DNA of 13,018 nucleotides from DASZHJ01 sp035581425 (GTDB lineage Bacteria > Pseudomonadota > Alphaproteobacteria > ATCC43930 > CGMCC-115725): NCBI GenBank assembly GCA_035581425.1, contig DATJVP010000037.1:1-13018 (forward strand), written 5' to 3'. The translations under genes were made by a program, and so were the position numbers. Positions 6,411 to 12,462 of the stretch are shown here, piece after piece (the first letter of the stretch is position 1; each line of letters begins with the position of its first letter). The notes under the pieces were generated by a model, which saw nothing but the letters and a program-made list of their open reading frames with translations, searched no databases and had not been told where the DNA came from.

Positions 6411-6450
6411 ATTCGCGCGGCCAGCGGCTAGGATCGGCGCGCAAGAATTC
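6409..6450. repeat. Interrupted inverted repeat in the fahA-maiA gap
   Basis: GAATTCGCGCG (6409-6419) faces CGCGCaaGAATTC (6438-6450), an 11-bp complementary pair with a two-base bulge and an 18-base loop. No T-tract follows. It lies before the maiA ribosome site and could be an mRNA-stabilising or processing structure, or chance. A very weak promoter-like pair (TTGAAT 6407-6412, TAGGAT 6429-6434, 16-bp spacer) overlaps it. Confidence 0.3.
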
Positions 6451-6456
6451 GGGAGG
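6451..6456 (+). promoter_or_regulatory. Ribosome binding site of maiA
   Basis: GGGAGG lies 8 nt before ATG 6465. It fixes the maiA start and differs from the overlap-coupled starts of hmgA and fahA. Confidence 0.75.
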
Positions 6457-6464
6457 CCGCGCCA

Positions 6465-7109
6465 ATGAAGCTCCACGGGTATTTCCGCTCCTCCGCCGCC
6501 TTCCGCGTGCGGATCGCCCTCAACCTCAAGGGCATCGATTACGAGCAGGCCTCGTATCATCTCCGCAACAACGAGCAGTTTTCTGCGGCGTATTTGAGGC
6601 TCAGCGCCTCGCCGCTGGTGCCGGCGCTGGAGGACGGGGCGGAGATCGTGAGTCAGTCGCTCGCGATCATCGAATTCCTCGACGAGACTCACCCGACGCC
6701 GCCGCTTCTGCCCTCGACGCCCAGTGCGCGCGCGCGGGTGCGGTCGCTCGCGCAGATGATCGCCTGCGACATCCACCCCATCGACAATCTCCGCGTGCTC
6801 CGCTACCTCGCCAAGCCGCTGGGGCACGACGAGAAGACTATCGAGACGTGGTTCAACCATTGGATCAAGCTCGGCTTCGACGCGATCGAGCAGCGTCTCC
6901 AGCGGGAGCGCGCGACCGGGCGCTTCTGTCACGGCGACACGCCAGGCCTCGCGGATTGCTGCCTCGTGCCGCAGGTCGTCAACGCCAAGCGACACGCGAG
7001 CTTCGACTTCAGGCCCTATCCTACGATCATGCGCATTTTCGAGGCCTGCCGTGCGGTTCCCGCAATCGAGCGCGCCTTCCCGGAGAAGCAGCCGGACGCG
7101 GAAGCCTGA
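6465..7109 (+). CDS. maiA: Maleylacetoacetate isomerase (zeta-class glutathione transferase)
   Basis: It isomerises 4-maleylacetoacetate to 4-fumarylacetoacetate using glutathione, linking HmgA to FahA. At 214 residues it is the usual length. The N-terminal thioredoxin-like domain (1-80) carries the zeta signature YFRSSAAFRVRIALNLKG (6-23) with the catalytic serine region S9-S10, the cis-proline loop LVPALEDG (51-58), and the glutathione-binding QS pair (64-65) in EIVSQSLAIIEFLDE. The helical C-terminal domain has the zeta-typical DIHPIDNLRVLRYL (102-115) and GDTPGLADCCLVPQ (157-170). The start has a strong GGGAGG. It is 54 bp after fahA and is the last gene of the operon. The stop is only 3 bp from the stop of the convergent ABC permease gene, leaving no room for an intergenic terminator. 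Confidence 0.96.
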   Translation: MKLHGYFRSSAAFRVRIALNLKGIDYEQASYHLRNNEQFSAAYLRLSASPLVPALEDGAEIVSQSLAIIEFLDETHPTPPLLPSTPSARARVRSLAQMIACDIHPIDNLRVLRYLAKPLGHDEKTIETWFNHWIKLGFDAIEQRLQRERATGRFCHGDTPGLADCCLVPQVVNAKRHASFDFRPYPTIMRIFEACRAVPAIERAFPEKQPDAEA

Positions 7110-7112
7110 GCC

Positions 7113-7856
7113 TCAGAGACGGCGGCGCCGCAGTCGGCGGCCGGCCGCACCTATCAATGCGTTGGCCGCGAGGGCCAAGGCGAAGGTGATGAGCAGCACC
7201 GCGTACATGTCCGCAGTGCGGAGAAAGTTGTAGTGCTGAATCGCGAGGTGGCCGAGCCCGGCCCTCGCGAATTTTATCTCCGCCAGCAATACGCCCACGA
7301 TGGCGACACCGAGCCCGAGGCGCATGCCCGTGAGGATGGGCTCCACGAGCGACGGCAGAATGACCGTCCGCACGATCTGCAGTCCCGAGGCGTTGAAGCT
7401 GCGAGCGACGCGGAGGAGGGTGGGGCTCACGCCCTGCATTCCCTCGGCCGTCGCGATCAGGATGGGAAAGAACGCCGAAAGCGCGCCCATCCCGATCTTC
7501 GAGCCCGCTCCAACGCCGAGCGCGAGCATCAGGATCGGCAGGAACACGATTTTAGGCGTCGCCGCGAGGCCTTGCACATAGGGTGCCGCGGCCCGGTCCA
7601 CGAAGCGGCATGCACCCAGGAGAAGGCCGGCGCTCACGCCGGCGAGGCTGCCCACGGCGAAACCAACGATGACCTCGTATGCCGTCTGGAGCATGTCGAC
7701 GTAGATCTCCTGCTGCGAGAGCTGGCGGAATACCGCTACCGCAACCGCAAGCGAGGAAGGCACGATGCCCTCGTAGACGAGACCCGATTGCGCGAGCGCC
7801 TCCCACGCTGCCCAGATCGCGAGGAGCGTCGCCGCGCGTATCGCGGTCACGCTCAT
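7113..7856 (-). CDS. ABC transporter permease, SsuC/TauC-like (second permease)
   Basis: A 247-residue inner-membrane permease of the binding-protein-dependent type that includes taurine, alkanesulfonate, nitrate and thiamine-precursor importers. About six hydrophobic segments are visible (for example near 8-22, 62-82, 103-118, 122-136, 182-194 and 217-235). The cytoplasmic EAA-type coupling loop is recognisable at about 138-182: AEGMQGVSPTLLRVARSF followed by ILPSLVEPILTGMRLGLG. The C-terminus is very basic (GRRLRRRRL), in keeping with a cytoplasmic tail. ATG 7856 overlaps the stop of the other permease gene by 4 bp (ATGA). It shares the GVSPxLxxVARSF loop with that permease but is otherwise quite different, so the two probably form a heterodimeric channel. 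It is last in its operon and converges on maiA. The substrate is unknown. Confidence 0.9.
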   Translation of the reverse strand: MSVTAIRAATLLAIWAAWEALAQSGLVYEGIVPSSLAVAVAVFRQLSQQEIYVDMLQTAYEVIVGFAVGSLAGVSAGLLLGACRFVDRAAAPYVQGLAATPKIVFLPILMLALGVGAGSKIGMGALSAFFPILIATAEGMQGVSPTLLRVARSFNASGLQIVRTVILPSLVEPILTGMRLGLGVAIVGVLLAEIKFARAGLGHLAIQHYNFLRTADMYAVLLITFALALAANALIGAAGRRLRRRRL

Positions 7857-8599
7857 CGCGAGGATAGCCAGCGTTCGAGCCGGCCGGTCAGGAGATAGAA
7901 GAGCGCGCTCGCAAGGATCACGCAGAGGGTCGCCGCGTACATCGAGGGGATCTCGTAGCGGTCGAACATCTCGCCGACGAGGTAGCCGAGCCCGCCGAGA
8001 TTGGCCAGAAACTCGATTCCCACGACATTGATCATGGCGTAGATGAGCGCGAGCCTGAGGCCCGTGAAAATGGCCCCGCGGGCGCCAGGTAGCAGCACCT
8101 TTGCGAAGACCGTCCGCTCGTCTGCGCCGAAGGATCGCGCGACTTTGATCAGCACGGGCGAGACCCCGAGGAACCCCTCGCGCGTCTTGAGGATGACGGG
8201 GATGGAAGCGACGACGGCGCCCATGGAGATGCCAACCAGCGCCGATCTTCCGAAGACCACGAGAAAGGCGGGATAGAGCAGCACCATCGGCGCGGAGAAG
8301 AGCGCTGCGATCCAGCTCTCCCAGGCGCGATCGAGGCGCCGGAAGCGATAGAGCAGATAGCCCACGGGAATGCCGGCGGCGGCCGCGATCGCGGCCGCGG
8401 CGAAGGTCGACGCGAAGGTCGAGAGAAAGGCCGCGCCAAGGCCCTCACTCGCGATCAGCGAGGGAAATGCCGCGATCACTTCGGAGGGCGGCGCCACCGC
8501 GAAGCGCGAGACCCAACCCAAGGCGATGACCGCCTGGAGCAGGGCCGCGAGTGCCAGCACCGCGCCGGCGCCCGCGAGCGCTGGCGCCCAGCGCCTCAC
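7853..8599 (-). CDS. ABC transporter permease, SsuC/TauC-like (first permease)
   Basis: A 248-residue membrane permease of the SsuC/TauC family. The first transmembrane segment (about 8-28) is followed by a periplasmic stretch with the family's AVAPPSEVIAAFPSL pattern, then segments near 58-82, 97-116, 119-136, 182-197 and 220-237. The EAA-type loop spans about 138-182: KTREGFLGVSPVLIKVARSF, then KVLLPGARGAIFTGLRLAL. The start is GTG 8599, just 2 bp after the stop of the binding-protein gene. The stop overlaps the next permease by 4 bp. The tight spacing argues for equal production of the two permeases. The gene product cannot be tied to a substrate from sequence. Confidence 0.9.
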   Translation of the reverse strand: MRRWAPALAGAGAVLALAALLQAVIALGWVSRFAVAPPSEVIAAFPSLIASEGLGAAFLSTFASTFAAAAIAAAAGIPVGYLLYRFRRLDRAWESWIAALFSAPMVLLYPAFLVVFGRSALVGISMGAVVASIPVILKTREGFLGVSPVLIKVARSFGADERTVFAKVLLPGARGAIFTGLRLALIYAMINVVGIEFLANLGGLGYLVGEMFDRYEIPSMYAATLCVILASALFYLLTGRLERWLSSR

Positions 8600-8601
8600 G
8601 G

Positions 8602-9585
8602 CTATTTCGCCAGGTCTTTCGTCAGCTCCTGCATGGGCTTCAGCAGATCGGCCTGCTGCTCCGGCGTGAGCGGCTTCTCCAGGCGCTTCGCCTCCACCGC
8701 TTCGCGCATCGTAGCGTCGAGTCCGGCCATCCGGTCGAGAGCGACGGCCGATTTGGCGAAGTATTTGGCGCGCAGCAATTCGACCGTCTCCGGCTTCACG
8801 CTCGCGAATTTCGCATAGTCCTGCAGCACCTCGGGGCTGCTATAGGCCCAGTCGATAGTCTTCTGATAAGCGACCAGGAACCGCCGAAGCACGTCGCGGC
8901 GCGTGCTGAGCATAGTGGCGTTCGTGATGTTGACCCTGACGGTTTGCTCCGCGGCGCCGGGCGCGTCGTTGCCGACGGCGATCACCCGGAGCTTGCCCTC
9001 GCCGACCAGCTCCAGCGGCCCCGGCACCGCCGACCAGCCGACATCGATCTGGCCGGACATCACCTGCGTCAGAGTCGCCGGCGCGCCGCCGGTCGAGACG
9101 AGCTTTGCGCTCTTGCCCGAGAGCTTCACCAGCGCCGCCGCGATCTGATTGCTCGAGGACCCCGGCCGTGAGAAGGCGATGGTCTTGCCTTCGATGTCCG
9201 CGAGGCTCTTGATCGGGCTATCCGCGCGCACATACCAGAGGAGATCGGAGGCGCCGGTCATCTCCGAGCTCAGGAGGACGATCGGTGCGCCTTTGGCGTA
9301 GGCACTGACGACGCCGAGCAATCCCGTCGCGAGGCCCACGTCGAAGCTGCCGGTGATCACGGCCTGCTGTGTGTCGGCGCCGCCTTCCGTCCACTGGATG
9401 TCGAGCTCGATCCCCTGCTCCCTGAAGAAGCCGCGCTCCTGCCCCAGGAAGACGAAGGCGGTGTCCCAGAAGCCCTTCTGTGCGTCTGCGACTTTGATCA
9501 CGTCGAGCGCCGAGGCCGGCGCCGCCATCGAGAGTGCGATCAACGCGGCGGCAATAGTGCCCGCGCGACCCAGGGTACGGATCAT
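8602..9585 (-). CDS. Periplasmic substrate-binding protein of ABC importer (NMT1/SsuA-like)
   Basis: A 327-residue secreted binding protein that would capture the substrate in the periplasm and deliver it to the two permeases. A clear signal peptide is seen: basic MIRTLGRAG, a hydrophobic core (10-20), and AAPASA at 21-26, with probable cleavage after A26. There is no lipobox cysteine, so the mature protein is likely soluble. Mature features fit the NMT1/TauA/SsuA fold: GQERGFFREQGIELDI, GGADTQQAVITGSFDVGLA, and SLADIEGKTIAFSRPGSSSN, where such proteins contact ligand. The C-terminal region (about 225-327) is helical and charged. ATG 9585 is supported by GGGAGG 5 nt upstream. The family binds ligands as different as taurine, sulfonates, nitrate, aromatic acids and pyrimidines, so no ligand is proposed. 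Confidence 0.93.
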   Translation of the reverse strand: MIRTLGRAGTIAAALIALSMAAPASALDVIKVADAQKGFWDTAFVFLGQERGFFREQGIELDIQWTEGGADTQQAVITGSFDVGLATGLLGVVSAYAKGAPIVLLSSEMTGASDLLWYVRADSPIKSLADIEGKTIAFSRPGSSSNQIAAALVKLSGKSAKLVSTGGAPATLTQVMSGQIDVGWSAVPGPLELVGEGKLRVIAVGNDAPGAAEQTVRVNITNATMLSTRRDVLRRFLVAYQKTIDWAYSSPEVLQDYAKFASVKPETVELLRAKYFAKSAVALDRMAGLDATMREAVEAKRLEKPLTPEQQADLLKPMQELTKDLAK

Positions 9586-9590
9586 CGTCT

Positions 9591-9596
9591 CCTCCC
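9591..9596 (-). promoter_or_regulatory. Ribosome binding site of the binding-protein gene
   Basis: GGGAGG on the minus strand lies 5 nt before ATG 9585. It is the strongest ribosome site in this operon, consistent with binding proteins usually being made in excess over permease and ATPase. Confidence 0.7.
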
Positions 9597-9612
9597 GTGT
9601 TCTTCGTATCCT

Positions 9613-10413
9613 TCAGTGCATGCTATCCGCATCCGCGAGGCCGCGGCTAGCCTCCTCGCGCAAATCCTGCCACAGCATGCCGACGTAGCGGCCGAATTCC
9701 GGGCTCGCGATCTGCGCGGAGTCACGGGGGCGCGGCAGATCGATCTCGATCACCCGCTTGATGCGCCCGGGCCGATAGGTCATGACCGCCACGCGATCGC
9801 TGAGCTGCACGGCTTCCGTAATGTCGTGCGTTATGAGCAGCGTCGTCTGCTTCAACTGGCGCCAGATCTGCAGGATCTTGTCGCCGAGGAGGATGCGTGT
9901 TTGCTCGTCGAGCGAGGCGAAGGGCTCGTCCATCAGGAGGATCCGAGGCTCGGCCGCGAGCGTGCGCGCGATCGCCGTGCGCTGGCGCATGCCGCCGGAG
10001 AGCTCATCGGGAAAGCGCTTCTCGAATCCCTCGAGGCCGACGAGGCGGATGAGTCCGCGCGCGGCCTGCTCGCGCTCGGCTCTCGGCATCCCCGCGAGCT
10101 CCAGCGGGAATGCAACGTTCTCGAGCACGTTCCGCCACGGAAAGGTCGATTCCTCCTGGAAGACCATGCCGATGTCGCGATGCGATCCGGAGATGGGATG
10201 CCCGTCGACGCGGACGCTGCCGCCGTCGCTGCCGAGTAGGCCCCCGATGATCTGGAAGAGCGTCGACTTCCCGCAACCGCTGGGGCCAATCACCGAGACG
10301 AATTCGCCCTCGCGCACGTCGAGCGAGACGCCCTCGAGTGCGGCGATCCTCGTGCCGTCGGCGGCAACATAGGTCTTCGAGATGCCGTCGACGCTGAGGA
10401 CGACCGCCGCCAT
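9613..10413 (-). CDS. ABC transporter ATP-binding protein, SsuB/TauB-like
   Basis: A 266-residue nucleotide-binding subunit that would power import as a dimer on the cytoplasmic face. All core motifs are intact: Walker A GPSGCGKST (43-51), Q-loop at Q86 (VFQEEST), signature LSGGMRQR (138-145), Walker B ILLMDEP (158-164), D-loop SLDE (167-170) and switch histidine H196 (THDITEA). The segment ESTFPWRNVLENVAFPLE (88-105) is typical of the nitrate/sulfonate/taurine importer ATPases. The C-terminal extension (about 225-266) ends in an acidic and basic tail without a recognisable regulatory domain. ATG 10413 lies 12 bp after the stop of the thiamine-diphosphate enzyme gene, and the binding-protein gene follows after 27 bp, placing it inside one operon. 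Confidence 0.95.
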   Translation of the reverse strand: MAAVVLSVDGISKTYVAADGTRIAALEGVSLDVREGEFVSVIGPSGCGKSTLFQIIGGLLGSDGGSVRVDGHPISGSHRDIGMVFQEESTFPWRNVLENVAFPLELAGMPRAEREQAARGLIRLVGLEGFEKRFPDELSGGMRQRTAIARTLAAEPRILLMDEPFASLDEQTRILLGDKILQIWRQLKQTTLLITHDITEAVQLSDRVAVMTYRPGRIKRVIEIDLPRPRDSAQIASPEFGRYVGMLWQDLREEASRGLADADSMH

Positions 10414-10425
10414 TCTCTGCCGCCC

Positions 10426-12249
10426 CTAGGATTTCACCGTTCGCTGCATGCCCGCTGCGGCGGCGGGATCGTAACCCATGGCGACGCGGACATCGACGAC
10501 GCAAGGCTTTCCGCCGCGTACGGCGCCGATGCCCTCCGCGAGCGCGGCGACGAGGCGCTTGGGATCGGCGACCGGCCCGATGCCGAGGCAGCCTTGGGCG
10601 CGCGCCATCGCGGCGATGTCGATATCTGGTTCGCGGATCGCCTGGCCGATCCAGCGATTGGCGACCGGCCGTCCCCGTACCTTCGCCACGCGCTCCTGGT
10701 GCAGTTCGTCGTTGAAGAAGGAGCGGTTGTTGGCGACGATGATGAGTACGGGAATCCCGTAATGCGCGGCCGTCCAGAGCGCGGTGTTCCCCATCAGGAA
10801 ATCGCCGTCGCCGATTATCGCGACAGGAAGTCGCCCGCTCCCGCGCAGTGCCAGCGCAGCGCCTACCGCGTTCCCAGGCCCCGCGCCAACGCCGCCGCCG
10901 CCATCGCAGCCGAGGTAATCGAGAGGATGCCGGAAATCCCGGAGATGTCCGGCCCAGCTCAATGGCAGGCGCACGAGCGAGGCTTCGCTATCGCCGAGCG
11001 CCGCCGCAAGCGCAGTCGCGAGCATCGGCACCTCGATCGTCCCGGCGCTCTCGAGCGCTGCGGGCGGCGGCGCGCCCTGCCGCGTTTCCCGCGGCGGAAG
11101 GGCCGGCGGGATGGGCCGCAGCGCGCGCACCGCCGCGAGCAAGGGCAGCACCGCGATGTCGGGCTCTGCGAGGAGATGCAGGTCCACAGGCGGCAGGCCC
11201 TGGTAATCCATGCTCCAGCCGTTATGGATGTATTGATCGACCGAGACCTGGACGATCTTCGCCGCTATGGGCTTTGCGCCGAAGGCGCTGCGCAGCGCGC
11301 CCGCCAGATCGACCCAGTCGAGGCTCAAGATCGCGTCGGCGCTTGCGACCACTTCCATGCCCGCGGGCGTCAGGAAATTGCCCGGTGGCGCCGCGTGCAG
11401 CGGGTGGTCGGTCGGGAACCCGGCGGCAGCGAGCAAGGTAGTGACGACGCGCGCGCCCAGTGCCTCCGCAAGCTCGATCCGTCGTTGCCAGGCCGCGCTG
11501 TCGCGGGAGACGCGGCCGATCATGATCACCGGCTGCTTCGCCTGCACCAGGATTTTCGCCGCGGCGTCGATGGCGTTCGCCGCGGGGTGAGAGGGTGCCG
11601 GCGGCAGATGGCGCGCCGCCTCCGGCGGGCGCGGCATTTCCGGGATCGACTCCTCCTGCAGGCTCGCGTCGAGATTGACGTAGACCGGTCCGCGCGGCGC
11701 CGTCAGCGCGATGAGGTTCGCGCGCAGCAGCGCCTCTTGCGCCGCGCCCACGGAGGCCGGCTGGTCGTCCCATTTGGTGTAGTGGCGGATGAGCGCGCCC
11801 TGATCGCGCGCGGTGTGGATCCAGTCGATCCAGGGGCGCCGCTTCGTCGCGTCGACCGGTCCCGTCGCGCCCAGCAGGAGCAGGGGCGCGCGGTCGCACC
11901 ACGCATTGAAAACGGCCATGGTCGCGTGCATGAGGCCGACATTGCTGTGCACGATCGCGGCCATCGGCCGCTCCGTCACCTTCGCCCAGCCGTGCGCAAT
12001 TGCGACCGCGCTCTCCTCATGGAGGCAGAGCAGCATTTGCGGCCGCTCATTGCCGAGGTAATTGACGAGGCTGTCATGGAGACCGCGATAGCTGGCGCCG
12101 GGGTTGAGCGCGACATAGGGAATATCGAGTTGCCGCAACACCGCGGCAATCGCGTCGCTCCCCCAGGCTGAATTGGAGGTCGCCTCGGCCGGAGCTGGCC
12201 GCTCGACGGCCTCGATCGCTGGAGAAGGCTCTCCTGTTTGCTTGCTCAA
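10426..12249 (-). CDS. Thiamine-diphosphate-dependent enzyme of unknown substrate, acetolactate synthase/decarboxylase-like
   Basis: A 607-residue member of the large ThDP-enzyme family (acetolactate synthase, benzoylformate decarboxylase and relatives), which decarboxylate or ligate 2-oxo acids. Three domains are visible. The PYR domain (about 28-195) has VALNPGASYRGL, the cofactor-activating glutamate E78 in LCLHEESA, and IVHSNVGLMHA. The middle domain spans about 225-375. The PP domain (about 405-600) has YLGCDGGGGVGAGPGNAVGA and the ThDP/Mg motif starting GDGD (480-483) and ending VANN (505-508). A Pro-rich linker (about 378-400) joins the last two. The N-terminal 28 residues are polar and look disordered. 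The start is TTG 12249, with AGGGA 5 nt upstream; TTG 12267 (613 residues) has no suitable ribosome site. It leads an operon with an ABC importer, so it may act on the imported compound. The exact reaction cannot be assigned. Confidence 0.88.
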   Translation of the reverse strand: MSKQTGEPSPAIEAVERPAPAEATSNSAWGSDAIAAVLRQLDIPYVALNPGASYRGLHDSLVNYLGNERPQMLLCLHEESAVAIAHGWAKVTERPMAAIVHSNVGLMHATMAVFNAWCDRAPLLLLGATGPVDATKRRPWIDWIHTARDQGALIRHYTKWDDQPASVGAAQEALLRANLIALTAPRGPVYVNLDASLQEESIPEMPRPPEAARHLPPAPSHPAANAIDAAAKILVQAKQPVIMIGRVSRDSAAWQRRIELAEALGARVVTTLLAAAGFPTDHPLHAAPPGNFLTPAGMEVVASADAILSLDWVDLAGALRSAFGAKPIAAKIVQVSVDQYIHNGWSMDYQGLPPVDLHLLAEPDIAVLPLLAAVRALRPIPPALPPRETRQGAPPPAALESAGTIEVPMLATALAAALGDSEASLVRLPLSWAGHLRDFRHPLDYLGCDGGGGVGAGPGNAVGAALALRGSGRLPVAIIGDGDFLMGNTALWTAAHYGIPVLIIVANNRSFFNDELHQERVAKVRGRPVANRWIGQAIREPDIDIAAMARAQGCLGIGPVADPKRLVAALAEGIGAVRGGKPCVVDVRVAMGYDPAAAAGMQRTVKS

Positions 12250-12254
12250 TTCTT

Positions 12255-12259
12255 TCCCT
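12255..12259 (-). promoter_or_regulatory. Ribosome binding site deciding the ThDP-enzyme start
   Basis: AGGGA on the minus strand ends 5 nt before TTG 12249. A second G-rich site, GGGAGG at 12287-12292, is about 19 nt from TTG 12267, too far for normal use. This supports 12249, though both starts are non-ATG. Confidence 0.45.
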
Positions 12260-12291
12260 GATTTCAATGCCGCGCACGGCGCGCCGCCTCC

Positions 12292-12344
12292 CGGCGATGT
12301 TAGTTGAAAGCCGTCGCCGAAGCCAAGGCGACGCGCCGGCTTCG
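12292..12344 (-). promoter_or_regulatory. Overlapping inverted repeats upstream of the ThDP-enzyme operon
   Basis: Three pairings share bases. CGTCGCC (12312-12318) pairs with GGCGACG (12327-12333). CGAAGCC plus GGCG (12318-12330, with two unpaired bases) pairs with CGCC plus GGCTTCG (12334-12344). TCGCCG (12314-12319) pairs with CGGCGA (12292-12297). They cannot all form at once. If transcribed this would be a switchable leader; if it lies in the promoter it may bind a protein. No known riboswitch class was recognised. Confidence 0.35.
12297..12326 (-). promoter_or_regulatory. Weak promoter candidate for the ThDP-enzyme/ABC operon
   Basis: On the minus strand TTGGCT (12321-12326) is followed after 18 bp by TAACAT (12297-12302); both match the sigma70 consensus at 4 of 6 positions. 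A promoter must lie in 12268-12403, because a terminator ends transcription from groEL just upstream. This is only the best pair I could see. Confidence 0.3.
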
Positions 12345-12403
12345 ACCCAACTCAGGGGCCGGTCGGAAAGAACACCCGCAAGCGCTGGCAGCAATACGCA
12401 CAG

Positions 12404-12433
12404 AAAAAGGGGCCGCCCTTTCGGGCGGCCCCC
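12404..12433 (-). terminator. Intrinsic terminator of groEL
   Basis: A perfect 10-bp stem, GGGGCCGCCC / GGGCGGCCCC (12423-12432 and 12409-12418), with a GAAA tetraloop on the transcript, is followed directly by TTTTT (12404-12408). This is a textbook Rho-independent terminator, 30 bp after the groEL stop codon. Confidence 0.93.
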
Positions 12434-12462
12434 AGTTTCCTGCGTAAGCGTGGTTATTGTTA

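Noticed and set aside
5181..6995. 604-codon open frame on the minus strand across hmgA, fahA and maiA
   Set aside because: It lies antisense to three well-recognised enzymes, and its Arg/His/Glu/Ala-rich composition shows no domain. Long antisense frames are expected when third positions are mostly G or C.
10594..12171. 525-codon open frame on the plus strand opposite the ThDP enzyme
   Set aside because: Same GC-bias artefact; the opposite strand encodes an enzyme with complete cofactor motifs.
12268..12403. Thiamine (TPP) riboswitch upstream of a ThDP enzyme operon
   Set aside because: A CTGAG occurs near 12352, but the conserved partner blocks around ACC and GAACCTGATC...GCG..AGGGA are absent, and ThDP enzymes that only use the cofactor are not usual riboswitch targets.
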